64,000 nucleotides of DNA. It comes from Paraburkholderia sp. CNPSo 3272 (GTDB lineage: Bacteria; Pseudomonadota; Gammaproteobacteria; Burkholderiales; Burkholderiaceae). Location: positions 354,426 to 418,425 of the forward strand of contig NZ_JAMBPQ010000003.1 in the NCBI RefSeq assembly GCF_024206495.1. Reading direction: 5' to 3'. Shown one piece after another: positions 51,859 through 60,718 of the stretch. The position numbers and the translations under genes were made by a program. The notes under the pieces are model-generated. The model saw only the letters and a program-made list of their open reading frames with translations, made no database searches and was not told where the DNA came from. Every line of letters begins with the position of its first letter. The first letter of the stretch is position 1.

Positions 51859-54123
51859 TCAAGCCGACTGCGCGGACGCGCCCGCGTTCGCGAGCTGGCG
51901 GCCCACGGGCAAGTGCCGCAGACGCTTTCCGGTCGCCGCATAGATCGCATTGGCGACGGCCGGTATGACCGCCGCGGTCCCGGGCTCGCCGATCCCGCCG
52001 GGCGCTTCGGCGCTCTTTACCAGATGCACCTCGATCACCGGCATCTGGTCGATGCGCATGATCCGGTAGTCGGTGAAGTTGGTTTGCATGACGCGTCCGC
52101 GCTCGATCGTGATCTCGCCCCATAGCGCCGCCGTGATGCCGAACACGATGCCGCCCTGGATCTGCGCCTCGATGGTCTCGGGATTCACGGCCATGCCGCA
52201 ATCCACGGCGCACACCACGCGGTCCACGCGCACTTCGCCGTCGTCGACGGTGACGTCCGCGACCATGCTGAGGAAGCTGCCGAACGCGTGCATCACTGCG
52301 ACGCCGCGCCCTTGGCCCTTCGGCATGGGCGGCCCCCAATTTGCGGCGCGCGTGGCCACGTCGAGCACATTGAGTGCGCGCGGCGACTTGCCGAGCAGAT
52401 TGCGGCGGTAGGTGACCGCATCGGTTTTCGCGGCCACGGCCAGTTCGTCGACGAAGCTCTCGACCACGAACGTGCCGCGCGTGGGCCCTACGCCGCGCCA
52501 AAACGCGGTGGGCACCGCATGCGGCTCCTGGCGCACGTATTCGATCAACTGGTTCGGCAGGTCGTAGGGGAGGTCGGCGGCCACTTCCACGGCGTCCGGA
52601 TCGACGCCGTGCTGGAACGCGGGGGGCGCGAAGCGCGCCATGATCGACGAGCCCGCGATACGGTGCTGCCAGGCCACGGGCTTGCCGTTCGCGTCGAGGC
52701 CGGCGGACAGGCGGTCGTAGTAATAAGGCCGGTACATGTCGTGCTGAATGTCCTCCTCGCGCGTATAGAAGACCTTGACCGGCACGCCGAGCTGTTTGGC
52801 GATCTTGACGGCCTGGGTAATGAAATCGGTTTCGAGTCGCCGCCCGAAGCCGCCGCCAAGCAGGTGATTGTGCAGTGTGACCTGCTCGGGCTTCAGACCT
52901 GTGACGGCCACGGCCGCATCCACGGCGCGCGTGGGTACCTGGCTGCCCACCCAGATTTCGCAGCTATTGGGTTGCACGTGGACCGTGCAGTTGACCGGCT
53001 CCATCGTTGCGTGCGCAAGGAACGGCTGTTGATAAACGGCGTCGATGCGCGTTTTTGCGGTGCCGAACCCCTGCTGCACGTCGCCGTCCTTGCGCGCGAC
53101 GGCGCCTTCGCGTTGCGAGGCGCTCGCGAGATCGGCGACGATCTGCTGCATCGAAACGGTCGCGCCCGCGCCTTCGTTCCACTCGACGACGAGCGCCGCG
53201 GCGCCCCGTTTGGCGGCCCACGTGTGCGCGCCGATCACGGCCACGGCGTTGTCGATCTTCACGACCTGCGTGACGCCGGGAACCTGCTTTGCGTGCGTGT
53301 CGTCGACCTTCGCGAGCGTGCCGCCGAACACAGGGCAGTTCACGATGGCGGCGTAGACCATGTCGGGCAGGCGCACGTCGAGGCCGAAAAGCGCCGAGCC
53401 GTCGACCTTCTCGGGCGAGTCGAGGCGCTTCGTGGGCTTGCCGACCAGCGTGAAGTCTTTCGGGTCCTTGAGCGCGACCTTCTGCGGCACGGGCAGATGG
53501 GCGGCCGCATCGACGAGCTGGCCATAGGCGATGCGCCGGCCGCTCGCGTCGTGCAGCACCTCGCCCGCTTTGGCGTGGCAGGTGGCGGGATCGACTTGCC
53601 ACTGCTGTGCCGCCGCCTGGATTAGAACGGTGCGCGCGGCGGCGCCCGCTTCGCGCATGGGCTGCCAGGCAAAGCGAATCGACGTCGAGCCGCCCGTAAG
53701 CTGACCGCCCAGCAGCGGATCGGTGAAGAGCTTCGCATTGGGCGGCGCGTGATCGATCGTGACGCTATCGAGCGGCACTTCGAGTTCTTCCGCAATCAGC
53801 ATCGGAATCGAGGTGTACACGCCTTGCCCCATCTCCACCTTCGGGACGATGAGCGTGACCTTGCCCGAGCGGTCGATCTGCACGAACGCGTTCGGCTCGA
53901 ACACGCCGTCTTGCGGGGCTTCGTTGCCGTCGCCGCCAACGACCGATCGACGCGTCTGGCTGTCGCCCTGCGCGCCGGCCGAAAAGCTGATGCCGAGCAG
54001 CAGGCCGCCGCCTGCCGCCGCGCCGAGCTTGAGAAACGTGCGGCGCGAGAGCGGGCCGCTTGCGGTGACGTGAAGCTTGCGTTCTGGCGCGCCGTTTTGC
54101 GCATCGAGGAGACCCTGTGACAT
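51859..54123 (-). CDS. Molybdopterin-binding large subunit, xanthine dehydrogenase/IorB family
   Basis: 754-residue molybdenum hydroxylase large subunit. A Tat signal (SRRTFLKLGAAAGGGLLLG) starts at about residue 23, so the enzyme is exported folded. Mo-pterin contacts include GGGFGRRLETDF, YGQLVDAA and the conserved GIGEPGTAAVIP with the active-site Glu. Isoquinoline 1-oxidoreductase (IorB) and related aldehyde oxidoreductases share this layout. The small 2Fe-2S subunit is encoded 1 base upstream and the triheme cytochrome 11 bases downstream. Substrate: a heteroaromatic or aldehyde, not decided by sequence. Confidence 0.92.
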   Translation of the reverse strand: MSQGLLDAQNGAPERKLHVTASGPLSRRTFLKLGAAAGGGLLLGISFSAGAQGDSQTRRSVVGGDGNEAPQDGVFEPNAFVQIDRSGKVTLIVPKVEMGQGVYTSIPMLIAEELEVPLDSVTIDHAPPNAKLFTDPLLGGQLTGGSTSIRFAWQPMREAGAAARTVLIQAAAQQWQVDPATCHAKAGEVLHDASGRRIAYGQLVDAAAHLPVPQKVALKDPKDFTLVGKPTKRLDSPEKVDGSALFGLDVRLPDMVYAAIVNCPVFGGTLAKVDDTHAKQVPGVTQVVKIDNAVAVIGAHTWAAKRGAAALVVEWNEGAGATVSMQQIVADLASASQREGAVARKDGDVQQGFGTAKTRIDAVYQQPFLAHATMEPVNCTVHVQPNSCEIWVGSQVPTRAVDAAVAVTGLKPEQVTLHNHLLGGGFGRRLETDFITQAVKIAKQLGVPVKVFYTREEDIQHDMYRPYYYDRLSAGLDANGKPVAWQHRIAGSSIMARFAPPAFQHGVDPDAVEVAADLPYDLPNQLIEYVRQEPHAVPTAFWRGVGPTRGTFVVESFVDELAVAAKTDAVTYRRNLLGKSPRALNVLDVATRAANWGPPMPKGQGRGVAVMHAFGSFLSMVADVTVDDGEVRVDRVVCAVDCGMAVNPETIEAQIQGGIVFGITAALWGEITIERGRVMQTNFTDYRIMRIDQMPVIEVHLVKSAEAPGGIGEPGTAAVIPAVANAIYAATGKRLRHLPVGRQLANAGASAQSA

Positions 54124-54124
54124 C

Positions 54125-54580
54125 TCAGGCCTCCTTCGCGGCTTGCTTGATGGCGGCGCGAATGCGCGCATAGGTGCCACAGCGGCAGATGTTGCCCGCC
54201 ATGGCGGCGTCGATATCCGCGTCGCTCGGGTCCGGGTTCGCGGCGATGAGCGCTGTCGCAGACATCACCTGCCCCGATTGACAGTAGCCGCACTGCACGA
54301 CGTCGATCTCGCGCCAGGCCTTCTGCACCTTCTGTCCAGCGGGGGTGGCGCCGATCGCCTCGATGGTGGTGATCTTGCGGCCCGCAATGGCCGCGACGGG
54401 CAGCACGCACGAGCGCGCCGCCTCGCCGTCGAGATGCACCGTGCATGCGCCGCACTGTGCAATACCGCAGCCGAACTTCGTGCCGGTGAGGCCGACAATG
54501 TCGCGCAGAACCCAGAGCAGCGGCATGTCGGGCGGCGCGTCGACCGTATGAGTTTCTCCGTTGATTGTTAGCGTCGTCAT
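54125..54580 (-). CDS. [2Fe-2S]-binding small subunit of Mo hydroxylase (IorA-like)
   Basis: 151-residue protein with the plant-type cluster ([19 protein letters not shown]-x4-C-x2-C) and a C-terminal second cluster ([12 protein letters not shown] and [15 protein letters not shown]). This is the small subunit of xanthine dehydrogenase-type enzymes, passing electrons from the Mo centre to the cytochrome. It is the first gene of the three-gene unit 54580 to 50525. No Tat signal is present, so it probably hitch-hikes on the large subunit. An upstream in-frame extension has no binding site. Confidence 0.93.
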   Translation of the reverse strand: MTTLTINGETHTVDAPPDMPLLWVLRDIVGLTGTKFGCGIAQCGACTVHLDGEAARSCVLPVAAIAGRKITTIEAIGATPAGQKVQKAWREIDVVQCGYCQSGQVMSATALIAANPDPSDADIDAAMAGNICRCGTYARIRAAIKQAAKEA

Positions 54581-55276
54581 CCAGCGGCTCTCCGAGAGTG
54601 GGGATTTGTCATTTCGATCGTGCAATCGAAGCGTCCGCGCACTGGCTGTTTCGCCTGGGTTGCCTAATGGGCAAGCCAAAGCGCAAGACCCGTGGGCACG
54701 GCCTTTCGAAAACCGCTCGAGTGTAGCGCCACCTTTAAATACGTGCAGAAAACGGTCCGCCGAGCTTTCCTGCGGCGCCGAACAGGCAGACATACCTTGA
54801 CTTCCGTTTAGATGACGATCCCCGTCTAAACAACATCACGCGCGAGGACGCGTTCCGGGCGGTCGTGGACGCATACAAGTCCACCGGTCATCGCGACGCG
54901 CGCGGCGGCGTCGCGCGGGCGCGAGAATGCGAAGAGCCACGCAGCAAGCGATCACTGGATCGCCGAGCGTTTGCTCAAGTGGTTAGGCGTGCAGATCATT
55001 CATTCTTTTCCGAATGGCTGATCTTCCCGTGGGGGCGCGACACGATCGGCTCAGCACGCCGCGTTCATCGCGGCCGTGCAGCGCACCTATGGCGCGGGGC
55101 AGGGCGCGCGCTTCAGCAGCTACTGAGGTGAACGCCATGTACATGTCCACGCCGCAGTTCATCAACGCGGACGAATCGGGTCTGGGGGCGGATATCAGCG
55201 GCAGTTGTCGTCGACGACGAATCAGCAGACGGTTGTCGCGATCGACATGCGGCACCGGTTCCAGGCGACGTGCAGC
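54581..55276. other. 696-base region with decayed coding fragments
   Basis: No intact gene. On the plus strand 54803-54905 reads [19 protein letters not shown] then VDAYKSTGHRD before the frame changes; 54900-55015 in another frame reads KSHAASDHWIAERLLKWLGV; 55040-55125 reads HAAFIAAVQRTYGAGQGARF and stops. A further frame at 55137 (MYMSTPQFINADESGLGAD) also shifts near 55205 into QTVVAIDMRHRFQ. These look like remains of one or two genes broken by small indels. Family not recognised. Confidence 0.45.
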
Positions 55277-55789
55277 CTAAAACAGGCTGACTACGCTGAC
55301 GATGCTGCTCACGCCGGTGTCAGCGATAACACCGGCGCCAGCACCGGCGCCGGCGAGCATCGTCCCGCGGCACACCGGCGCGCCGCAGCGGCAGATGTAT
55401 TCGCGCACGGTGTCTTCGCAGGCGTCGTCGGGCAATTCGAGCGCGTAGTCGATGAACAGCTCTTCGCCTGGCAGGATGTCGCGGCACGCGTCGATGAACA
55501 CGTGGCCGTTGATTTCGATGGTTTCGCAGTTCGCCTGGCACGCGTGATTGAGCCAGCGCGCCCAGTTGCCGCCCTGGCCGCCGTCGATCACGCGGCCATC
55601 GGAAAGGCCGAAGAGAAACGTATGCGCGCCGTCTTCACGCAGACGATAACGCCGCGCTGCGCTGCGCCAGCTCATGATCTTGCCTTTGTACTCGAAGATG
55701 CGCTCGCCGGCCCGCAGCGGGCGCAACGCATAGACGCCTTTTCCGTGCACCGGCGACTGCCGGACAGTCATTCGTTTGCTCATGGCCAT
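55277..55789 (-). CDS. SET domain protein
   Basis: 170-residue protein consisting of a SET domain. Start of domain HGKGVYALRPLRAGERIFEYKG, the NHACQANCETI motif (SAM/catalytic, like NHSCxPNC), EELFIDYALELPDD with the catalytic Tyr, and a C-terminal zinc-binding post-SET CRCGAPVCRGTM. SET enzymes transfer methyl groups from SAM to lysines; bacterial targets are largely unknown (histone-like proteins are candidates). The ATG at 55789 or 55783 could start it. It lies next to decayed sequence on one side and a divergent MarR gene on the other. Confidence 0.9.
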   Translation of the reverse strand: MAMSKRMTVRQSPVHGKGVYALRPLRAGERIFEYKGKIMSWRSAARRYRLREDGAHTFLFGLSDGRVIDGGQGGNWARWLNHACQANCETIEINGHVFIDACRDILPGEELFIDYALELPDDACEDTVREYICRCGAPVCRGTMLAGAGAGAGVIADTGVSSIVSVVSLF

Positions 55790-56030
55790 CTTCGCGCGTT
55801 GAACGCATGCAGTATAAGCGGCCACGATGAAAGCGAGTGATGAAAATGGATATGCGCAGCGACGCTGCGTATTGCGCCTTCGCACACTGCGTGCACCGTA
55901 TTGAGGCGGGCAGCGCAAGACTCTTCGCTTCTAACAAGTGTGCGCTCCACAGTTGACCTCGCGGGCAGGATCAGGGCAACATACCCGGGTTTCTTTCGCG
56001 GGTTTCCGGATCCAATTCTCGAGTGGGTAT

Positions 56031-56486
56031 ATGGCAAGCACGAATGAGCCAGGCGCAGATGCCTCGCTGACCTATCGGCTGAAGGCATTGACCAAGATCG
56101 CCGACCGCATGAGCAGCGAGATGTCGCGCGACAAGCTAGGTGTGCCGTATCCGGAGGCGAGCATCATCGCCGCGATCGGCACGTTTGGTCCGCAAACCGT
56201 GATGGATATCTCGCGGCGTGCCAACCTCGACAAGAGTCAGGCGAGCCGCACGGTCGAGGCCATGCTCTCGAAGGAGATCCTCGCGCGCACGGGCAACGAC
56301 AAGGACGGGCGCAGCGTCATCATTTCGCTCACCGCCGAAGGCCGCAAGATTTTCAAGAAGATCGGCCCGACGTTGGACAAGCGCGAAAGCGACCTTTACC
56401 ACGGGCTGAACGAGGCCGAGCGCGTCGCGCTGCGCTTCCTGCTCGACAAGATCCTCGCGTCACACGGCTGGGACGCTACTCCCTGA
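56031..56486 (+). CDS. MarR family transcriptional regulator
   Basis: 151-residue winged-helix regulator: AIGTFGPQTVMDISRRANLDKSQASRTVEAMLSKEILAR with the recognition helix, and the wing NDKDGRSVIISLTAEGRKIFKKI. MarR proteins usually repress a divergent or downstream gene and respond to phenolic ligands. Start is the ATG at 56031; upstream in-frame sequence has no binding site. It is divergent from the SET-domain gene with about 240 bases between, but nothing in that gap looks like a dyad of MarR type. Confidence 0.9.
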   Translation: MASTNEPGADASLTYRLKALTKIADRMSSEMSRDKLGVPYPEASIIAAIGTFGPQTVMDISRRANLDKSQASRTVEAMLSKEILARTGNDKDGRSVIISLTAEGRKIFKKIGPTLDKRESDLYHGLNEAERVALRFLLDKILASHGWDATP

Positions 56487-56755
56487 CCGCCTCCTGGTCC
56501 GTGCATGAATTTCCGGTACGCGATCAGTCATTGAATCGTCATCAAATTGCCATCGTTGGCGACGACATGTCCCCAACGAACGGGCTATTTTCGGCACCAC
56601 GGTTGACTTGTCATGTAACTGAAGGCGGCCGGCAGGGAGCGCAGAAAATCGAGGCAACGATGTTCAGGAACATTAGATATCTGGGCCTGGTGGTGAATCG
56701 CACGCGCGTGCAGACCGCGCGAGTCATCGCCTGCGAAGCCCCGCACGCCCGGCCG
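56487..56755. other. 269-base gap between MarR and VOC genes
   Basis: Convergent gap. Short frames on both strands lack binding sites and family features. No clear terminator hairpin with a T tract. Confidence 0.5.
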
Positions 56756-57169
56756 CTATGACTGCTTCGGCGCCTGGATCATCTTCCAGCCGTTGCCGGC
56801 AGGATCCCGGAAACCCGCGTCGACGCTGCCGTAGCGGTCCACAGGCTCCTGGGTGAATTCCACACCCAGGCCCTTCAGGCGCTCGTAGCTCGCGCGGCAG
56901 TTCTCAACGGCGAGCACGAGGGGCGGCATGGCGCCCTTGGCGACCATAGCGCGCAGCGTTTGCGCGGTGGCCTCATCGTGCACGGGCGGCCCGGGCAGGA
57001 AGAGCCCGAGCTGGAACGATAGCTGCTCCGGGTGCTGGACCGTGAGCCAGCGGTACGCGCCATTACGCACGTCGGTATGCACACGGAATCCGAGCTTGTC
57101 GACGTAGAACTTGAGCGCCTCGTCCTGGTCGTCGACGTACAGGCCCACCACATTGATACCCTGATTCAT
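56756..57169 (-). CDS. VOC family (glyoxalase-like) protein
   Basis: 137-residue protein of the vicinal-oxygen-chelate fold, with two beta-alpha-beta-beta-beta modules: VVGLYVDDQDEALKFYVDKLGFRVHTDV and LAVENCRASYERLKGLGVEFTQEPV, ending DPAGNGWKMIQ. Metal ligands are not obvious beyond His/Glu positions typical of fosfomycin/bleomycin-resistance or isomerase members; it could equally be a non-catalytic antidote protein. A strong AGGGAGGTGTC precedes the ATG at 57169. It follows an AraC-type regulator on the same strand. Confidence 0.88.
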   Translation of the reverse strand: MNQGINVVGLYVDDQDEALKFYVDKLGFRVHTDVRNGAYRWLTVQHPEQLSFQLGLFLPGPPVHDEATAQTLRAMVAKGAMPPLVLAVENCRASYERLKGLGVEFTQEPVDRYGSVDAGFRDPAGNGWKMIQAPKQS

Positions 57170-57196
57170 GACACCTCCCTGGTTAGTGACTGCACT

Positions 57197-57754
57197 TCAG
57201 GGCCGCACTTTAGCGTTGCCCGCGCGCCGGCGCTTCTCCAAAACTGCTGTGGTGAGATCGGGCCGCTGCGCGGCCTTCAGCACGCAAGCGGGTACGCGGT
57301 CGATCTCGGGCAGGTTGGCCCGCGCCTGAACGCGCATGGCGCTGGGGCTCGAGCCGGTCACGTCGCGGAAGGTGCGGCCAAAGGTGCCAAGACTCTCCCA
57401 GCCGGTGGCGAAGGCGATATCCGTGATGTCGAGATCGGTGTCGCGCAGCAGGGTGGTGGCTTGCTCGATGCGCCGCGTGAGCAGATAGCGATGCGGCGGG
57501 AGGCCGAAGGCGCGCTTGAAGGAGCGCGCAAAATGCGCTTCGGAAACGCCACTGACCTCGGCCAGGCGCTTGACGGGCCAGGCCTCGTGAGAGGCGGCGT
57601 CCATGCGATCCTTCGCGCGCAACAGACGGCGCAGCAGGGCCGGGTCCAGCAGGGGATCGACTTGGTGCGGTTCGGGATGCGCATCGGAGAGCGTGGGCGC
57701 CTCGGCGTGGAGGGCTGCGCTAGCTGGCATGCAATCGTCTGGAGTGGGCGGCAT
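57197..57754 (-). CDS. AraC family transcriptional regulator
   Basis: 185-residue protein with two helix-turn-helix motifs: VKRLAEVSGVSEAHFARSFKRAFGLPPHRYLLTRRI and the second DITDIAFATGWESLGTFGRTFRDVTGSSPSAMR. There is only a short N-terminal extension and no sensor domain, so it resembles MarA/SoxS-type regulators. The VOC gene begins 28 bases later on the same strand and is the likely target, perhaps with autoregulation. Start codon at 57754 or 57730. Confidence 0.9.
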   Translation of the reverse strand: MPPTPDDCMPASAALHAEAPTLSDAHPEPHQVDPLLDPALLRRLLRAKDRMDAASHEAWPVKRLAEVSGVSEAHFARSFKRAFGLPPHRYLLTRRIEQATTLLRDTDLDITDIAFATGWESLGTFGRTFRDVTGSSPSAMRVQARANLPEIDRVPACVLKAAQRPDLTTAVLEKRRRAGNAKVRP

Positions 57755-57827
57755 GCCGGTAGTTTAGGCCCAACGGCGATCGATGGCCGACGATTGGCCT
57801 TGATCAGTTGGGCCTGCGAGGCGTCGC

Positions 57828-58193
57828 TCACTGCGATTCGACGAACTGGATGATCTCGCCGTTGTCGCGCTTGAGGTACAGGTCGGCGCCTTTCATCCGC
57901 ACTTCGTTGCACGAATACGGAATCTTGCTGCCTTTGCTGCAGATCTTGCCGTCCTCGGCTTTCCAGTCGCCGTGGTCGGCAAAGCCCTTGCTCGACTTGA
58001 AGTCGTAGTCGCCGTTATTGCCGTACTGCACATGCCACGTGCTGCCGTCGGCGATCTTGATGTCGAACGCCTTGCCGGAGAGGCGTTGCTGGATGTCGGC
58101 CGCGCTGGGGCTGGCGGAACCGTCCGGGAATGCCGCCGAGTCCGCAAAAGCCGCAGCGGGAACGATGAGCAGGAGGGCAAGCAGCTTCTTCAT
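57828..58193 (-). CDS. Hypothetical exported protein, 121 aa
   Basis: 121-residue protein with a clean signal peptide (MKKLLALLLIVPAAAFA) and a mature beta-rich domain (FDIKIADGSTWHVQYGNNGDYDF, DHGDWKAEDGKICSKG, SYSCNEV-like end with two cysteines). The repeated pattern suggests a small lipocalin-like or lysozyme-inhibitor-like fold but no catalytic motif is visible. GGAGACCTCCC lies 8 bases before the ATG at 58193. It stands alone, between the AraC and ABC transporter genes. Confidence 0.8.
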   Translation of the reverse strand: MKKLLALLLIVPAAAFADSAAFPDGSASPSAADIQQRLSGKAFDIKIADGSTWHVQYGNNGDYDFKSSKGFADHGDWKAEDGKICSKGSKIPYSCNEVRMKGADLYLKRDNGEIIQFVESQ

Positions 58194-58456
58194 GGGAGGT
58201 CTCCTGAAAAGCCCGGTTACTGCCTTGCATCGACACGATGGAGCGGCGCGCTCGTCCGGGGCATAGCCCGATGGCTGGCGTGGAGGCGGGCGTTGCGTGT
58301 TTCGCGTGACCTTTTCACTATAGCGCTGGGCGCTTGCGCCAATGTGGCCTGGCGCACACAAGGCGTGTAACCGGAGCCGCACGTCGATGCCCGCGCATCG
58401 TTGCGCATGCCCCCGAGGCGCGCTGGCGGCCCCTGAAACGACTGCCCGCCACGACG

Positions 58457-59224
58457 TTACTTTAGCCGTCCTGCGAGGAACTGCTGGAGCCGCTCGCTGC
58501 GCGGCGCATTGAGCACTTCCTTGGGGTCGCCTTGCTCTTCGATCTTTCCCTTGTGCAGAAACACGACGTGATTCGACACGTTGCGCGCGAAGCCCATCTC
58601 GTGCGTGACGACGATCATGGTGCGGCCTTCTTCCGCGAGCTTCTGCATGACCTTGAGCACTTCGCCCACGAGTTCGGGGTCGAGCGCGGAAGTGGGCTCG
58701 TCGAACAGCATCACTTCGGGCTCCATGGCCAGCGCGCGTGCAATCGCCACGCGCTGCTGCTGGCCGCCGGAAAGATGCGAGGGGTACTTGTCCTCGACGC
58801 CGGCAGCCAGCCCTACCTTGTCGAGGTACTTGCGCGCGCGGGCCTCGGCCTCGCTGCGGGAGAGGCCAAGCACGCTGAGCGGCGCCTCGATGATGTTCTC
58901 GAGCACGGTCATGTGCGCCCAGAGATTGAAGTGTTGAAAGACCATCGAAAGGCGCGTGCGCATCTTCTGGAGCTGCTTCGGATCGCTCACGCGCAGCGCG
59001 CCGCCGCGGTCGGCGCTCGTGCGGATCTCCTCGCCGTTGAGCGTGATGCGTCCCGAGCAGGGCGATTCGAGAAAGTTAATGCAACGCAGGAACGTGCTCT
59101 TTCCCGAACCGCTCGATCCGATCAGGCTGATTACGTCGCCAGCCTTTGCCTTGAGCGATACGCCCTTCAAAACCTCGTTCTCGCCGAACTTCTTGTGCAG
59201 GTCGTCGACAATCAGCTTGTACAT
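58457..59224 (-). CDS. hisP: Histidine/amino-acid ABC transporter ATP-binding protein (HisP-type)
   Basis: 255-residue ATPase: Walker [20 protein letters not shown]-loop VFQHFNLWAHMTVLEN, signature [17 protein letters not shown], Walker [21 protein letters not shown] and H-loop [12 protein letters not shown]. Gene order (J, Q, M, P) and the linked HutC sites make histidine the likely substrate. It ends the minus-strand operon 61477 to 58457, 30 bases after the permease. Confidence 0.92.
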   Translation of the reverse strand: MYKLIVDDLHKKFGENEVLKGVSLKAKAGDVISLIGSSGSGKSTFLRCINFLESPCSGRITLNGEEIRTSADRGGALRVSDPKQLQKMRTRLSMVFQHFNLWAHMTVLENIIEAPLSVLGLSRSEAEARARKYLDKVGLAAGVEDKYPSHLSGGQQQRVAIARALAMEPEVMLFDEPTSALDPELVGEVLKVMQKLAEEGRTMIVVTHEMGFARNVSNHVVFLHKGKIEEQGDPKEVLNAPRSERLQQFLAGRLK

Positions 59225-59254
59225 ACTCGGTTCACTCCATCAGGACTGAAATTC

Positions 59255-59968
59255 TTAATGGCCTTGCGGCTTCAAATAGGCCAGCACACGTGTTTCGAGG
59301 CGGCGGAAACCCCAGATCAGGGCGAAGACGATGGACGCATAGAGCGCCGCTGCGATGCCGTACGCCTGGAACGTCATATAGGTGGCGGAATTCGCGTCGC
59401 GCGCCACTTTCAGGATGTCGGGCACGGTCGCGGTGAAAGCCAGCGTCGTGGCGTGCAGCATGAGAATCACTTCGTTGCTGTACGAGGGCAGCGCGCGCCG
59501 CAACGCGGAAGGCAGGATGATGCGCGTGTAGATCCTGGTCTTCGACATGCCATACGCCTGGGCCGCTTCAATCTCGCCATACGCGGTCTCGCGAATCGCG
59601 CCCGCGAAAATCTCGGTGGCATAAGCGCACTCGTTCAATGCAAACGCGAGCAGCGTGCAGTTCATGGCACTGCGAAAGAAGTCGCCAAGTACCGGATTGG
59701 CCTGCACGAAGTGCAGACTGTAGAGGCCGGTGTAGAAGAGCAGCAACTGCACGTAGAGCGGGGTGCCGCGGAACACGTAGGTATAGACCCAAACCGGCCG
59801 CGAAAGCCACGGGTTGCGCGACGCGCGCGCAATGGCGAGCGGCACGGCGAGCAGGAAGCCCGCCACGATCGACACCACCAGCAGCCAGAGCGTGATGGCG
59901 AGGCCGCTCGTGTTGAAACCGTCGCTGTACAGATAGTTGGGCCAGTATTGACGAAGCAGTTCGATCAC
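59255..59968 (-). CDS. hisM: Histidine ABC transporter permease (HisM-type)
   Basis: 237-residue permease starting with GTG at 59968, which overlaps the hisQ stop by four bases. Membrane pattern and EAA loop (EAAQAYGMSKTRIYTRIILPSALRRALPSYSNEVILMLHATTLAF) are typical of the HisM/GlnP group. Together with HisQ it makes the heterodimeric channel. A match to the HutC half site in its coding sequence is probably chance. Confidence 0.92.
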   Translation of the reverse strand: MIELLRQYWPNYLYSDGFNTSGLAITLWLLVVSIVAGFLLAVPLAIARASRNPWLSRPVWVYTYVFRGTPLYVQLLLFYTGLYSLHFVQANPVLGDFFRSAMNCTLLAFALNECAYATEIFAGAIRETAYGEIEAAQAYGMSKTRIYTRIILPSALRRALPSYSNEVILMLHATTLAFTATVPDILKVARDANSATYMTFQAYGIAAALYASIVFALIWGFRRLETRVLAYLKPQGH

Positions 59969-60654
59969 AGCGCTGCCCTCCGCACACCAGTCGAGTAGCG
60001 CTTTTCGAGGCGGTGCAATGCCAGGTTGGAAACCGTCGTGATGGCGAGATAAATCGCGCCGGTCACGAGCGTGAAAAAGAAGAACGCCTGGGTGGCCTTG
60101 CCCGCATCCTGCGCGGCCTTCACCACATCGGCGAGACCGATGATCGAAACCAGTGCCGTGGCCTTCACGAGCACCTGCCAGTTATTGCCGATGCCTGGCA
60201 GCGCGAAACGCATCATCTGTGGAAACAGGATGCGTGTGAACACGCGCGTGGAACTCATGCCGTATGCAAAGCCGGCTTCAATCTGCCCGCGCGGCACCGC
60301 GAGAAACGCGCCGCGGAAAGTCTCGGTGAAATACGCCCCGTAAATGAAGCCGAGCGTGATGACGCCGGCAACGAACGGGTCGATGTCGATCTGGTCCATG
60401 CCCATCATGTCAGTCACGTCGTTGAGCCAGATCTGGATGCTGTAGAACAGCAGCAGCATGAGCACGAGATCGGGCACCGCGCGAATGAGCGTGGTGTACG
60501 CCGTGCCGATGCGCGAGAGCATGCGGTTGGGTGAGAGCTTCGCGGCAGCACCCGCAAGCCCGAGCAGAAACGCGGCGCCGAGCGAAAGCACCGCGAGCTT
60601 GATGGTTTCCCACGTGCCCGCAAGGAGCAGCGGGCCGAAGCCTTGAAAGACCAT
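59965..60654 (-). CDS. hisQ: Histidine ABC transporter permease (HisQ-type)
   Basis: 229-residue permease: GTWETIKLAVLSLGAAFLLGLAG, RAVPDLVLMLLLFYSIQIW and the EAA-type loop (QIEAGFAYGMSSTRVFTRILFPQMMRFALPGIGNNWQVLVKATAL). HisQ and HisM differ here as in E. coli, supporting a HisJQMP-type system. It begins 64 bases after hisJ on the minus strand. Confidence 0.92.
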   Translation of the reverse strand: MVFQGFGPLLLAGTWETIKLAVLSLGAAFLLGLAGAAAKLSPNRMLSRIGTAYTTLIRAVPDLVLMLLLFYSIQIWLNDVTDMMGMDQIDIDPFVAGVITLGFIYGAYFTETFRGAFLAVPRGQIEAGFAYGMSSTRVFTRILFPQMMRFALPGIGNNWQVLVKATALVSIIGLADVVKAAQDAGKATQAFFFFTLVTGAIYLAITTVSNLALHRLEKRYSTGVRRAAL

Positions 60655-60718
60655 GGAATGTTGTCCTTGTTCAGGGGAGCAGCGCTCCCTCTGGTTGTTG
60701 CAGATGAAGACGGCGCGC

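Noticed and set aside
55205..55840. Open frame across the SET-domain region on the plus strand
   Set aside because: Most of it is antisense to the SET gene; only the first 30 codons look protein-like and belong to the decayed region.
59781..59788. GTATAGAC HutC-like core inside hisM
   Set aside because: It lacks the flanking TT/AA arms and lies in coding sequence away from any promoter.
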